This document shows positions 1 to 5,738 of a stretch of 6,753 nt of DNA, piece by piece (position 1 is the stretch's first letter; every line of letters begins with the position of its first letter). The notes under the pieces were generated by a model. It saw only the letters and a list, made by a program, of their open reading frames with translations, did not search any database and was not told where the DNA came from. The position numbers and the translations under genes were made by a program. Source of the stretch: Bacteroidales bacterium UBA2632 (GTDB lineage: Bacteria > Bacteroidota > Bacteroidia > Bacteroidales > Dysgonomonadaceae); the NCBI GenBank assembly GCA_002359825.1, contig DENY01000259.1, forward strand, positions 1 through 6,753, read 5' to 3'.

Positions 1-105
1 ACTGCCATGATTGTGATTATCATATCATTTGTGTTTCTGCAAATTTGTTGGTGGGGGCTCAACTATTTACCATCGGCTCAGCAAAGCATTCATGTGTATT
101 CGTAA
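1..105 (+). CDS. C-terminal end of a membrane protein, probably CcsA/CcsB-like cytochrome c biogenesis protein (partial)
   Basis: Frame 1 is open from the left edge to TAA at 103-105 and gives 34 residues. The first part is strongly hydrophobic (residues 3-15, rich in Ile, Val and Phe), like a last transmembrane helix. It is followed by the tail WWGLNYLPSAQQSIHVYS. CcsA/CcsB-type proteins, which handle haem for cytochrome c maturation, usually end in a last helix followed by a 'GVN-LL-SGLHSY'-like tail, and this tail has the same layout (Trp/Gly-Leu-Asn, then Ser-Ile-His-Val-Tyr at the end). The family name is from memory of that pattern over a short stretch, so it is tentative. The 5' part lies outside the window. 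An internal ATG at 7-9 could in principle start a tiny membrane peptide, but the end of a longer gene is more likely. I see no strong terminator after the stop. Confidence 0.5.
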   Translation, partial: TAMIVIIISFVFLQICWWGLNYLPSAQQSIHVYS

Positions 106-194
106 AATGTGCTTTGAAATAGTGTAACTGATAATGGAATCCGCTTCTTTGTAAATAAAAACTACAAAAACTCTCCAATAAGTGTCATAATGTG

Positions 195-202
195 TATATT
201 TG
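195..202 (+). promoter_or_regulatory. Probable -7 promoter element of glnN
   Basis: TATATTTG matches the Bacteroidetes -7 consensus TAnnTTTG exactly. Transcription would begin near 208-210, giving a leader of about 50 bases before the ATG at 257. No good TTTG lies 19-21 bases upstream; the nearest, at 148-151, is too far away. The upstream half is therefore weak, and extra activation may be needed. The element overlaps the in-frame TTG at 200, which argues against translation starting there. Confidence 0.5.
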
Positions 203-256
203 CATCTTATTCATGCAATAATGTATGAACAAAAAAAGACACAACAGTTCCGCATT

Positions 257-2458
257 ATGTCCACATTAAGATTTAAAGTAGTAGAAGAGGCTTTCAAACG
301 AGAAGCCACCGCAATCACAGTACCCAAAGAGTTTCCTTCCGAATATTTTGGCATGTATGTCTTCAATCGTGCCAAAATGTCAAAGTATTTATCCAAAGAC
401 ACCATGAGCATCGTCATCAAAGCCATCGATGAAGGTGTCACATTGCCTCGTAGTATATCAGATCATGTAGCCGCAGGCATGAAGATGTGGGCAATGGAAA
501 TGGGTGCAACACACTACACACATTGGTTTCAACCCTTGACAGAGGGAACTGCCGAAAAGCACGACTCATTTATAGAGTATTTGCATGGCAGTCCGTTGGA
601 CAGCGAGATTTTAGAACGCTTTTCTGGAAAATTATTGGCACAGCAAGAGCCCGATGCATCCAGTTTCCCCAGTGGAGGAATTCGCAACACATTCGAAGCA
701 AGAGGATATACAGCGTGGGATCCATCATCGCCCGCATTCATTGTAGAGGACACATTGTGTATTCCCACCGTTTTTATCTCCTACACGGGTGAGGCACTCG
801 ATTACAAAACACCTTTATTGAAATCTATTTCGGCTATAGACAAGGCGGCTGTAGAGGTGTGTAAGCTATTCGACCCAAATGTAAAGAAGGTATATTCATT
901 TTTAGGTTGGGAGCAAGAATTCTTTTTGGTAGATCAAGCACTCTATTCGGCTCGTCCCGATTTGATGCTAACCGACCGAACTTTAATGGGACACGAAAGT
1001 GCAAAGAATCAACAATTGGAAGATCATTATTTTGGTGCTATTCCACCACGGGTAGTTGCATTTATGCGGGAATTTGAGTTTGAAGCTTATCGTTACGGAA
1101 TTCCTATCAAAACACGTCACAATGAAGTGGCACCCAATCAGTTTGAGTTTGCACCCATCTATGGAGAAACCAATTTGGCTGTCGATCAAAACTTAATTGT
1201 GATGTCGCTGATGAAAAAAATTGCCAGTAAGCACAATTTTAGATTGCTATTGCACGAAAAACCATTTGAGGGAATCAACGGATCGGGTAAACATTGCAAT
1301 TGGTCGTTGGGAACCAACACTGGTGTAGGACTCTTCACGCCTGGTAAAACCCCCGATGAGAACTTGCAGTTCATCACATTTTTAATAAACACAATGATGG
1401 CAGTATACAAACACAATGGATTGCTCAAAGCATCTATTGCTTCTGCCACCAATTCGCACCGATTGGGAGCCAACGAGGCTCCTCCCGCAATCATCTCAGT
1501 CTTCCTTGGCACGCAGATATCTGCTGTTTTGGACAAAATAGAGGATACATCGCAAAGCGATACTATCACAATGGATGCTCTCAGGCGTATGAAGTTGGGC
1601 GTAGCCCATGTTCCCGAAGTGCTTGTGGACAACACCGACAGAAATCGCACATCACCGTTTGCTTTTACGGGCAATCGATTTGAGTTTCGAGCCGTGGGTT
1701 CATCTGCCAACTGTTCTGCTGCCATGTTAGTTTTGAACTCGATATTGGCTGCACAGCTAACTTCTTTTACAAAGGAAGTAGCTGATAAAACTGCAGCGGG
1801 AATGAATAAAGAACAAGCCATCTTCGACACTTTGCGTGGCTATATCAAAGAATCTAAACCCATTCGTTTTGATGGTAATGGATATAGCGATGAGTGGAAA
1901 GCGGAGGCCAAAAAACGCGGATTGGATTGCGAAACAAGTGTACCCCTCATTTATGATGCATACACCTCGGCAGAGAGCATAGAGATGTTTCGTAGAGTAG
2001 GAGTGTTGAATAACACTGAGTTGTATGCTCGCAATGAAGTAAAGTGGGAAGTCTATACCAAGAAAGTGCAAATAGAGTCGCGCGTGTTGGGCGATTTGTC
2101 TATCAATCATATCATACCCGTTGCTACTAAGTATCAGTCGGCATTGTTAGACAATTTGTATAAAATGAAAATGGTTTTTGAAGACTCACGAGCAGCGGAT
2201 CTATCCAAAGAAGATGCATCGCTCATTGAGGAAATTGCCACACATATCACTGTCATCAAACGAAATGTAGATGCAATGGTTGAAGCACGTAAAGTTGCCA
2301 ATAAAATTGATGATGCACGCGAAAAAGCCATTGCTTATCACGACACTGTGGCACCATACTTCAATGTAATCCGCTATCATGTTGATAAATTGGAGCTTGT
2401 AGTGGACAATGAGATATGGCCATTGCCTAAATACAGAGAGTTGTTGTTTATCAATTAG
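257..2458 (+). CDS. glnN: Type III glutamine synthetase
   Basis: This enzyme makes glutamine from glutamate, ammonia and ATP in the cytoplasm. The 733 residues fit the GSIII family, which is near 730 residues in Bacteroides, against about 450 for GSI. The protein has the GSIII N-terminal domain with THWFQPLTEGTAEKHD and QQEPDASSFPSGGIRNTFEARG, then the catalytic core. Core motifs are GWEQEFFLVD (metal-ligand Glu219 and Glu221), RHNEVAPNQFEFAP (Glu290, Glu297), NGSGKHCNWSLG (residues 341-352, catalytic-site His346) and FEFRAVGSSANCSA (Glu476, Arg478). The C-terminus ends WPLPKYRELLFIN, as family members do. I chose the ATG at 257 (MSTLRFKVVEEAF) because it matches family N-termini. The frame stays open upstream to TTG 200 and ATG 221, but TTG 200 falls in the apparent -7 element. 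The gene stands alone, with a terminator 33 bases after the stop. Cys347 replaces the Asn I would expect after GSGKH. Confidence 0.97.
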   Translation: MSTLRFKVVEEAFKREATAITVPKEFPSEYFGMYVFNRAKMSKYLSKDTMSIVIKAIDEGVTLPRSISDHVAAGMKMWAMEMGATHYTHWFQPLTEGTAEKHDSFIEYLHGSPLDSEILERFSGKLLAQQEPDASSFPSGGIRNTFEARGYTAWDPSSPAFIVEDTLCIPTVFISYTGEALDYKTPLLKSISAIDKAAVEVCKLFDPNVKKVYSFLGWEQEFFLVDQALYSARPDLMLTDRTLMGHESAKNQQLEDHYFGAIPPRVVAFMREFEFEAYRYGIPIKTRHNEVAPNQFEFAPIYGETNLAVDQNLIVMSLMKKIASKHNFRLLLHEKPFEGINGSGKHCNWSLGTNTGVGLFTPGKTPDENLQFITFLINTMMAVYKHNGLLKASIASATNSHRLGANEAPPAIISVFLGTQISAVLDKIEDTSQSDTITMDALRRMKLGVAHVPEVLVDNTDRNRTSPFAFTGNRFEFRAVGSSANCSAAMLVLNSILAAQLTSFTKEVADKTAAGMNKEQAIFDTLRGYIKESKPIRFDGNGYSDEWKAEAKKRGLDCETSVPLIYDAYTSAESIEMFRRVGVLNNTELYARNEVKWEVYTKKVQIESRVLGDLSINHIIPVATKYQSALLDNLYKMKMVFEDSRAADLSKEDASLIEEIATHITVIKRNVDAMVEARKVANKIDDAREKAIAYHDTVAPYFNVIRYHVDKLELVVDNEIWPLPKYRELLFIN

Positions 2459-2490
2459 ACACTGTCATTTGACGAATAAAACATATAAAT

Positions 2491-2534
2491 AAGGAAGCCT
2501 GCATATAGTAATCTACATGCAGGCTTCCTTTTTA
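2491..2534. terminator. Bidirectional terminator shared by glnN and the guanylyltransferase gene
   Basis: A perfect 14-bp inverted repeat (2491-2504 with 2517-2530) begins AAGGAAGCCTGCAT. The 12-base apex (2505-2516) can form three more pairs (TAG with CTA) around TAAT. The right arm runs into TTTTT at 2529-2533, which serves glnN. Read on the minus strand, the arm leads into an AT-rich run, so the same hairpin can stop the converging gene that ends at 2561. Confidence 0.9.
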
Positions 2535-2560
2535 GTATATAATTGGAGACTTCTGTTTTT

Positions 2561-3637
2561 TTAATACTCGTCGCCAAATCTAAATTTTACGTCAGTCATG
2601 AAGTGCTTGATTCTGTTTTCGTCTTTCTTTCTACAAATGAGTAATGTGTTTTCAGACTCTGCTACAATGTAGTCCTCCAATCCTTGAATCAACACCAGTT
2701 TCTTTGTAGAGGTAGCCACCACATTATTTGAGCTTTCAATGTAAATTGTCTGACTATTCAAATTCACATTGTCATTCTCGTCTCTCTCAGAAGCATCATG
2801 AAGCGAAGTCCACGAGTCTAAATCGGACCATCCAAACGATGAGATAATTACAAAAACATTGTCTGCCTTCTCCAATACACCATAATCAATGGATATATTG
2901 GGGCAAAAAGGGAAACTTGTATCTATAAACTCTTTTTCTTTTGCAGTGTTGAAAAGGTGAGCACCTTCATTAAATTTGTTTGAAATATCGGGGAGATGAG
3001 TTTTGAAAGCATTGAGTATAGTTTTCAAACTCCAAATAAAGATACCCGAGTTCCATACAAACTCTCCACTATCTACAAAAGCCTTGGCCAACTGTTTATT
3101 AGGTTTCTCAGTAAAGGTTTTCACTTTGTGCACATCGTCCACTTTGTCCACACACACTTGTATGTATCCATAACTCGTTTCGGGTCGTGTAGGCTTCACT
3201 CCCAATGTTAGCAATACGTCGTGCTTTTGAACAAAATCAAGTCCCTTGTTAATATCCGCAATAAATTGATCACTCTTTAAAATTAAATGATCTGATGGAG
3301 CTACAATAATGTTTGCATCCGGATTGATTGCTTGAATACGAAAGGTAGCATAAGCAATACAAGGAGCTGTGTTTCGCCTAATGGGTTCCAGTAAAATTTG
3401 ATCTTCTGCCAATTCAGGCAACTGTTTCCTAGTTAAATCGGCATAAACATCGTTGGTTACAACGAAAATGTTTTCTTTGGGAATTATCTTGTTAAAACGG
3501 TCAAAAGTAGATTGAAGTAGTGAACGACCAGTACCGAAAAAGTCTAAAAACTGTTTTGGCGTCTTCTCATTGCTATAAGGCCAAAACCTGTTCCCAATAC
3601 CACCGCTCATAATTATGCAGTAATTGTTGTTCCTCAT
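2561..3637 (-). CDS. manC: Mannose-1-phosphate guanylyltransferase (GDP-mannose pyrophosphorylase), short form
   Basis: The enzyme joins GTP and mannose-1-phosphate to make GDP-mannose, the donor for mannose- and fucose-containing surface glycans; it acts in the cytoplasm. Visible motifs are the nucleotide-binding signature MSGGIGNRFWPYS (residues 10-22) followed by the Lys-Pro-Lys-Gln-type stretch TPKQFLDFFGTGRSLLQ, then EPIRRNTAPCIAYA (84-97), VAPSDHL (112-118), FTEKPN (175-180), VWNSGIFIW (194-202), SIDYGVLEKA (249-258) and FGWSDLDSW (268-276). The 358 residues cover the nucleotidyltransferase domain plus a short C-terminal beta region. The phosphomannose isomerase domain of the long, about 470-residue, bifunctional ManC/AlgA enzymes is absent, so another protein must supply isomerase activity. 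The ATG at 3637 is well placed ahead of the glycine-rich motif. The gene is alone on its strand and shares a terminator with glnN. The symbol manC is a family name; the short form is sometimes left unnamed. Confidence 0.93.
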   Translation of the reverse strand: MRNNNYCIIMSGGIGNRFWPYSNEKTPKQFLDFFGTGRSLLQSTFDRFNKIIPKENIFVVTNDVYADLTRKQLPELAEDQILLEPIRRNTAPCIAYATFRIQAINPDANIIVAPSDHLILKSDQFIADINKGLDFVQKHDVLLTLGVKPTRPETSYGYIQVCVDKVDDVHKVKTFTEKPNKQLAKAFVDSGEFVWNSGIFIWSLKTILNAFKTHLPDISNKFNEGAHLFNTAKEKEFIDTSFPFCPNISIDYGVLEKADNVFVIISSFGWSDLDSWTSLHDASERDENDNVNLNSQTIYIESSNNVVATSTKKLVLIQGLEDYIVAESENTLLICRKKDENRIKHFMTDVKFRFGDEY

Positions 3638-3702
3638 TTGTTATTATGTTATTCTATAGTGCAAACGATAAATGGTTGCGTGGTTCTTTATGTCTATGTA
3701 TA

Positions 3703-3710
3703 CAAATATA
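3703..3710 (-). promoter_or_regulatory. Possible -7 element for the guanylyltransferase gene
   Basis: On the minus strand this reads TATATTTG, an exact TAnnTTTG match. It would start transcription near 3696 and leave a leader of about 60 bases before the ATG at 3637. I see no TTG at the right distance upstream, so only half of the promoter is convincing, and in an AT-rich region a chance match is possible. The rest of 3638-3800 holds nothing else that I recognise. Confidence 0.35.
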
Positions 3711-3804
3711 GCTCTTATTATAACGATTTCCCCTATTTGTTGTTCACTTTTTCACACTTTGGGAAACTATTTTCAAATAATCGAATAAAGAAGTGTTTTA
3801 TTAT

Positions 3805-3834
3805 TTTGCAATCCAAAAAATATATGTATTTTTG
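3805..3834 (+). promoter_or_regulatory. Bacteroidetes-type promoter of tRNA-Leu
   Basis: TTTG at 3805-3808, an 18-base spacer, then TATTTTTG at 3827-3834 (TAnnTTTG exact). Transcription is expected around 3840-3842, about 15 bases ahead of the mature tRNA 5' end at 3857. The spacer is one base shorter than the usual 19-21. Confidence 0.75.
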
Positions 3835-3856
3835 CAGTCTCAAAATAAGTCTATAT

Positions 3857-3940
3857 GCCCAGATGGCGGAATTGGTAGACGCGTTGGTCTCAAACACCAA
3901 TGGATTTATTTCTTTGCCGGTTCGATCCCGGCTCTGGGTA
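3857..3940 (+). tRNA. tRNA-Leu, anticodon CAA (reads UUG)
   Basis: The 84 bases fold as a class II tRNA. The acceptor arm is GCCCAGA (3857-3863) with TCTGGGT (3933-3939), then discriminator A3940. The D-stem is GCG (3866-3868) with CGC (3880-3882). The anticodon stem is TTGGT (3884-3888) with ACCAA (3896-3900), around the loop CTCAAAC with anticodon CAA at 3891-3893. The T-arm is GCCGG-TTCGATC-CCGGC (3916-3932). The long variable region (3901-3915) marks it as Leu, although its own stem is weak (about GGA with TTC). The first acceptor pair is a G-T wobble. CCA is not encoded (CTA follows the discriminator), so it must be added after transcription. The gene has its own promoter and terminator, so it is a single-gene unit. 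Confidence 0.97.
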
Positions 3941-3945
3941 CTACA

Positions 3946-3992
3946 AGAAAACCCCTTGTTACTATTTTCAGTGATAAGGGGTTTTTCTTTTT
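3946..3992. terminator. Strong terminator after tRNA-Leu, likely also serving the minus-strand operon
   Basis: A 16-bp stem pairs 3948-3963 with 3970-3985 around a six-base loop. It includes two G-T pairs and the core AAAACCCCTT / AAGGGGTTTT. The right arm continues into a T-rich run to 3992. On the minus strand the other arm gives GGGGTTTTCTTG, so transcripts of the operon ending at 4041 could also stop here. Confidence 0.9.
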
Positions 3993-4040
3993 ATGAGATA
4001 TAGGACAATGAAAAACGTTGATTATCCAAATTCATTTTAT

Positions 4041-4643
4041 TCATTCCCCCTCAAACACATCATCAAACATCTCTTTCTCAACTTCCAAATCAAAATCATT
4101 GGGGTCCCATATAGTTTCATCTTCATCGTAGCCAAAAAGCCATTCTGCCATATTTTGAAACTCGGGATGGTTTTTGTCTGCTAATACTTCTTTAAGATTT
4201 TCGTATCCCCATGGTCCTCCACAATCTTCGGGCGGACAAGTTCCTTTGCCTCCAGTTAGTTTTGGTAGGGGAGAGATATTCTTTTTGTCAATCTCCTCCA
4301 GTGTTATTTTGTGTACCCAATCGTCACCAAAATCATAAATATAGGTGAACGTTTGTCCTTTCTTTTTGAAAATATCAGATAGTTTCAAATCTGTAGCTGC
4401 TGTTGTTTTCTTGTTGCGAATACCAAAAGCCATAAAATCATCATCATCACTCTCTTCTTCAATCCAGGGTATGGAGCCATAGCCAGTTGGTGAGAAAGAA
4501 TATAGATGTTGGTCATACCATCCCATAGCTACTTGAATAATGGTATGAAACATTGAAAATGTAATCTCCGAAGGTATTACAACTCTCCGCCAAACAGGAG
4601 GTTTTGTGATACCCTGAAGTTGAATTTTAAATCGAAATGTCAT
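4041..4643 (-). CDS. Plasmid pRiA4b ORF-3-like protein (PF07929 type)
   Basis: The family is named after ORF-3 of the plant-pathogen plasmid pRiA4b and is also annotated as 'IS1096 element passenger TnpR-like'. No biochemical activity is established that I know of. The 200 residues show the family landmarks: an N-terminal FRFKIQLQGITKPPVWRRVVIP (given here only as a landmark, residues 3-24), F-HTIIQVAMGWYDQHLYSF (residues 32-50), YIYDFGDDWVHKITLEE (101-117) and GGKGTCPPEDCGGPWGYE (131-148). The C-terminus is acidic. Cys136 and Cys141 sit in the PPEDCGG segment. It is the third gene of the operon, starting 21 bases after the four-Cys gene stops, behind an A-rich leader suited to Bacteroidetes translation. 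No transposase or inverted repeats are nearby, so the mobile-element name should not be read as function here. Confidence 0.9.
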   Translation of the reverse strand: MTFRFKIQLQGITKPPVWRRVVIPSEITFSMFHTIIQVAMGWYDQHLYSFSPTGYGSIPWIEEESDDDDFMAFGIRNKKTTAATDLKLSDIFKKKGQTFTYIYDFGDDWVHKITLEEIDKKNISPLPKLTGGKGTCPPEDCGGPWGYENLKEVLADKNHPEFQNMAEWLFGYDEDETIWDPNDFDLEVEKEMFDDVFEGE

Positions 4644-4664
4644 ACTATTTATTATTATTTGTTT

Positions 4665-4865
4665 TTAATATATTTCCATAAATGATCCACACTCGAAGTT
4701 GTCTACATCTTTTCGTTGTGCATTTCTATTCATTTTGCATAGTAAGTTTTCCATGAAATCATCCATCTCATGTTTCTTGCAAATTACACATAAGTTGGGG
4801 ACAGGTGTTAATTTTACATCCACCTTAGTGCCATCATCGTTGTAAAGTCCTCCTTCAATTTTCAT
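4665..4865 (-). CDS. Small four-cysteine protein, putative metal-binding, function unknown
   Basis: The 66-residue protein (from ATG 4865) reads PVPNLCVICKKHEMDDFMEN in its middle and NFECGSFMEIY at its end. Its four cysteines, at 26, 29, 43 and 59, have the spacing C-x2-C-x13-C-x15-C, which suggests a zinc or iron site, though no metal can be shown from sequence. There is no signal peptide or membrane segment, so it is probably cytoplasmic. It begins just seven bases after the UPF0158 gene stops and lies 21 bases before the pRiA4b-like gene, so it is very likely co-translated with both. GTG at 4868 is directly upstream in frame, but the adjacent ATG is the better start. I do not recognise a named family; small proteins with a similar 'P-LC--C' pattern seem familiar from Bacteroidetes, without a known role. 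Confidence 0.78.
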   Translation of the reverse strand: MKIEGGLYNDDGTKVDVKLTPVPNLCVICKKHEMDDFMENLLCKMNRNAQRKDVDNFECGSFMEIY

Positions 4866-4872
4866 CACTTTT

Positions 4873-5484
4873 TTATTTTAGGTTTTCAAGCTCTAATAAT
4901 AGTTCTCTTGCAACTACATTCTCTAACCAATGCTGTTTAAATTCAAACCAATCTTCACGTAAATCACTATCGTCGATAATGTGACCAAAGTTGGCAAAGG
5001 GCTTGCGGTTTCTCAATGCTTTCAGTAGTCTCGATCGTATTGGTTTATCATCAGGTAGTAGATGTGTAAACCTCTCCATTATTCGAAAAGATTCGGACGA
5101 AGACAGTGGCTCAAATCCGATAGAAGACTTCCAGTCCAAGAACTTGATTACTTCCCAGCCATGCGTATCATTCAACTCTTGTTTTACTTTTTCTGGGTCG
5201 TCGTCATAATTTACTTCATAGTATATTTCTTGCGGAATAAAATTGAGTTCATTCGTTTCAGGATTCAAAAAACACAACATCCCCATATCAATGTATTGTG
5301 CAATTTCATTGACTATCGGTTTGTATTTATCGGGTAGTTCATCTACTGCATTGTTGCTCTCTTCCAGCTTCTCCTCTTCTTCAATAATTTCCGATTCTAA
5401 ATAATTGACTATTTGTTGTAGTTTTTCTTTGTCGTCTTTCACACTCTTGACAATGTCACGAATCTGATCTAATAAGGTGTTCAT
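4873..5484 (-). CDS. UPF0158-family protein
   Basis: This is a cytoplasmic protein of unknown function. The recognisable UPF0158 core lies in the second half: MLCFLNPETNELNFIPQE (residues 69-86), a stretch around residues 109-127 (GWEVIKFLDWKSSIGFEPL), ESFRIMERFTHLLPDDKPIR (131-150), LLKALRNRKPFANFGHII (153-170) and DDSDLREDWFEFK (171-183). Residues 1-48 are extra and highly charged, with an EEEEKLEE run, and probably form a coiled coil that could mediate oligomerisation. No catalytic motif is evident. It is the first gene of a three-gene operon. The ATG at 5484 follows a good promoter with a leader of about 60 bases, and the next gene starts seven bases after its stop. Confidence 0.85.
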   Translation of the reverse strand: MNTLLDQIRDIVKSVKDDKEKLQQIVNYLESEIIEEEEKLEESNNAVDELPDKYKPIVNEIAQYIDMGMLCFLNPETNELNFIPQEIYYEVNYDDDPEKVKQELNDTHGWEVIKFLDWKSSIGFEPLSSSESFRIMERFTHLLPDDKPIRSRLLKALRNRKPFANFGHIIDDSDLREDWFEFKQHWLENVVARELLLELENLK

Positions 5485-5550
5485 TTCAATCTAATTTTAG
5501 GTGGTAGTATATGTATGCTACACCAATAATTTGCAGCTAACTTTCAGTTT

Positions 5551-5579
5551 CAAAGATATGAAAAATAATTATTAAACAA
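5551..5579 (-). promoter_or_regulatory. Promoter of the UPF0158 / four-Cys / pRiA4b-like operon
   Basis: On the minus strand TTG (5579-5577), an 18-base spacer, then TATCTTTG (5558-5551), an exact TAnnTTTG. Transcription should start near 5544, about 60 bases before the ATG at 5484. No other convincing promoter lies between the three genes, which supports one transcript. Confidence 0.7.
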
Positions 5580-5636
5580 TAGTTGAATGGGTATTATTCT
5601 TTTTTGATTAATATGTGAAAATAAATGGGGTAATAC

Positions 5637-5667
5637 TTTGATAATTTAATAAATGATATTAAATTTG
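5637..5667 (+). promoter_or_regulatory. Promoter of the fimbrillin-family gene
   Basis: TTTG at 5637-5640, a 19-base spacer, then TAAATTTG at 5660-5667. This is a full match to the Bacteroidetes consensus TTTG-N(19-21)-TAnnTTTG. The predicted start is near 5673-5675, giving a leader of about 65 bases to ATG 5739 or 110 to ATG 5784. It points away from the operon promoter at 5551-5579, with about 57 bases between their upstream elements. Confidence 0.75.
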
Positions 5668-5687
5668 AGTTTTTAAATCGAAAAGCC

Positions 5688-5705
5688 TAAAATGTAATCA
5701 TTTTA
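5688..5705. repeat. Short inverted repeat in the fimbrillin leader
   Basis: TAAAATG (5688-5694) and CATTTTA (5699-5705) form a perfect 7-bp inverted repeat around TAAT, about 15 bases after the predicted transcription start. It could be a weak RNA hairpin or a symmetric protein-binding site. In such AT-rich DNA it may also be chance. Confidence 0.35.
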
Positions 5706-5738
5706 CACAATCAATTGAAACTCTATATATCATATATA

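Noticed and set aside
200..256. Upstream extension of glnN to TTG 200 or ATG 221
   Set aside because: TTG 200 overlaps the -7 element, and the extra residues do not match GSIII N-termini, which begin like MSTLRFKVVEEAF at 257.
1186..1830. 214-residue minus-strand frame opposite glnN
   Set aside because: It is antisense to a well-conserved catalytic core and shows no recognisable domain; a shadow of glnN codon use.
3793..3996. 67-residue plus-strand frame with CPDGGIGRRVGLKHQ
   Set aside because: It is another reading frame of the same tRNA-Leu and its terminator.
3638..4003. 121-residue plus-strand open frame containing QMAELVDALVSNTNGF
   Set aside because: This peptide is the well-known false translation of a tRNA-Leu gene; the frame crosses the promoter, tRNA and terminator.
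4041..4643. Reading the pRiA4b ORF-3 / IS1096 passenger-like gene as a mark of a mobile element
   Set aside because: There is no transposase, terminal inverted repeat or target duplication in the window; the gene sits in an ordinary operon.
5062..5337. Plus-strand frames (91 and 72 residues) opposite the UPF0158 gene
   Set aside because: The minus-strand protein has clear family motifs; the opposite frames have none and no promoter.
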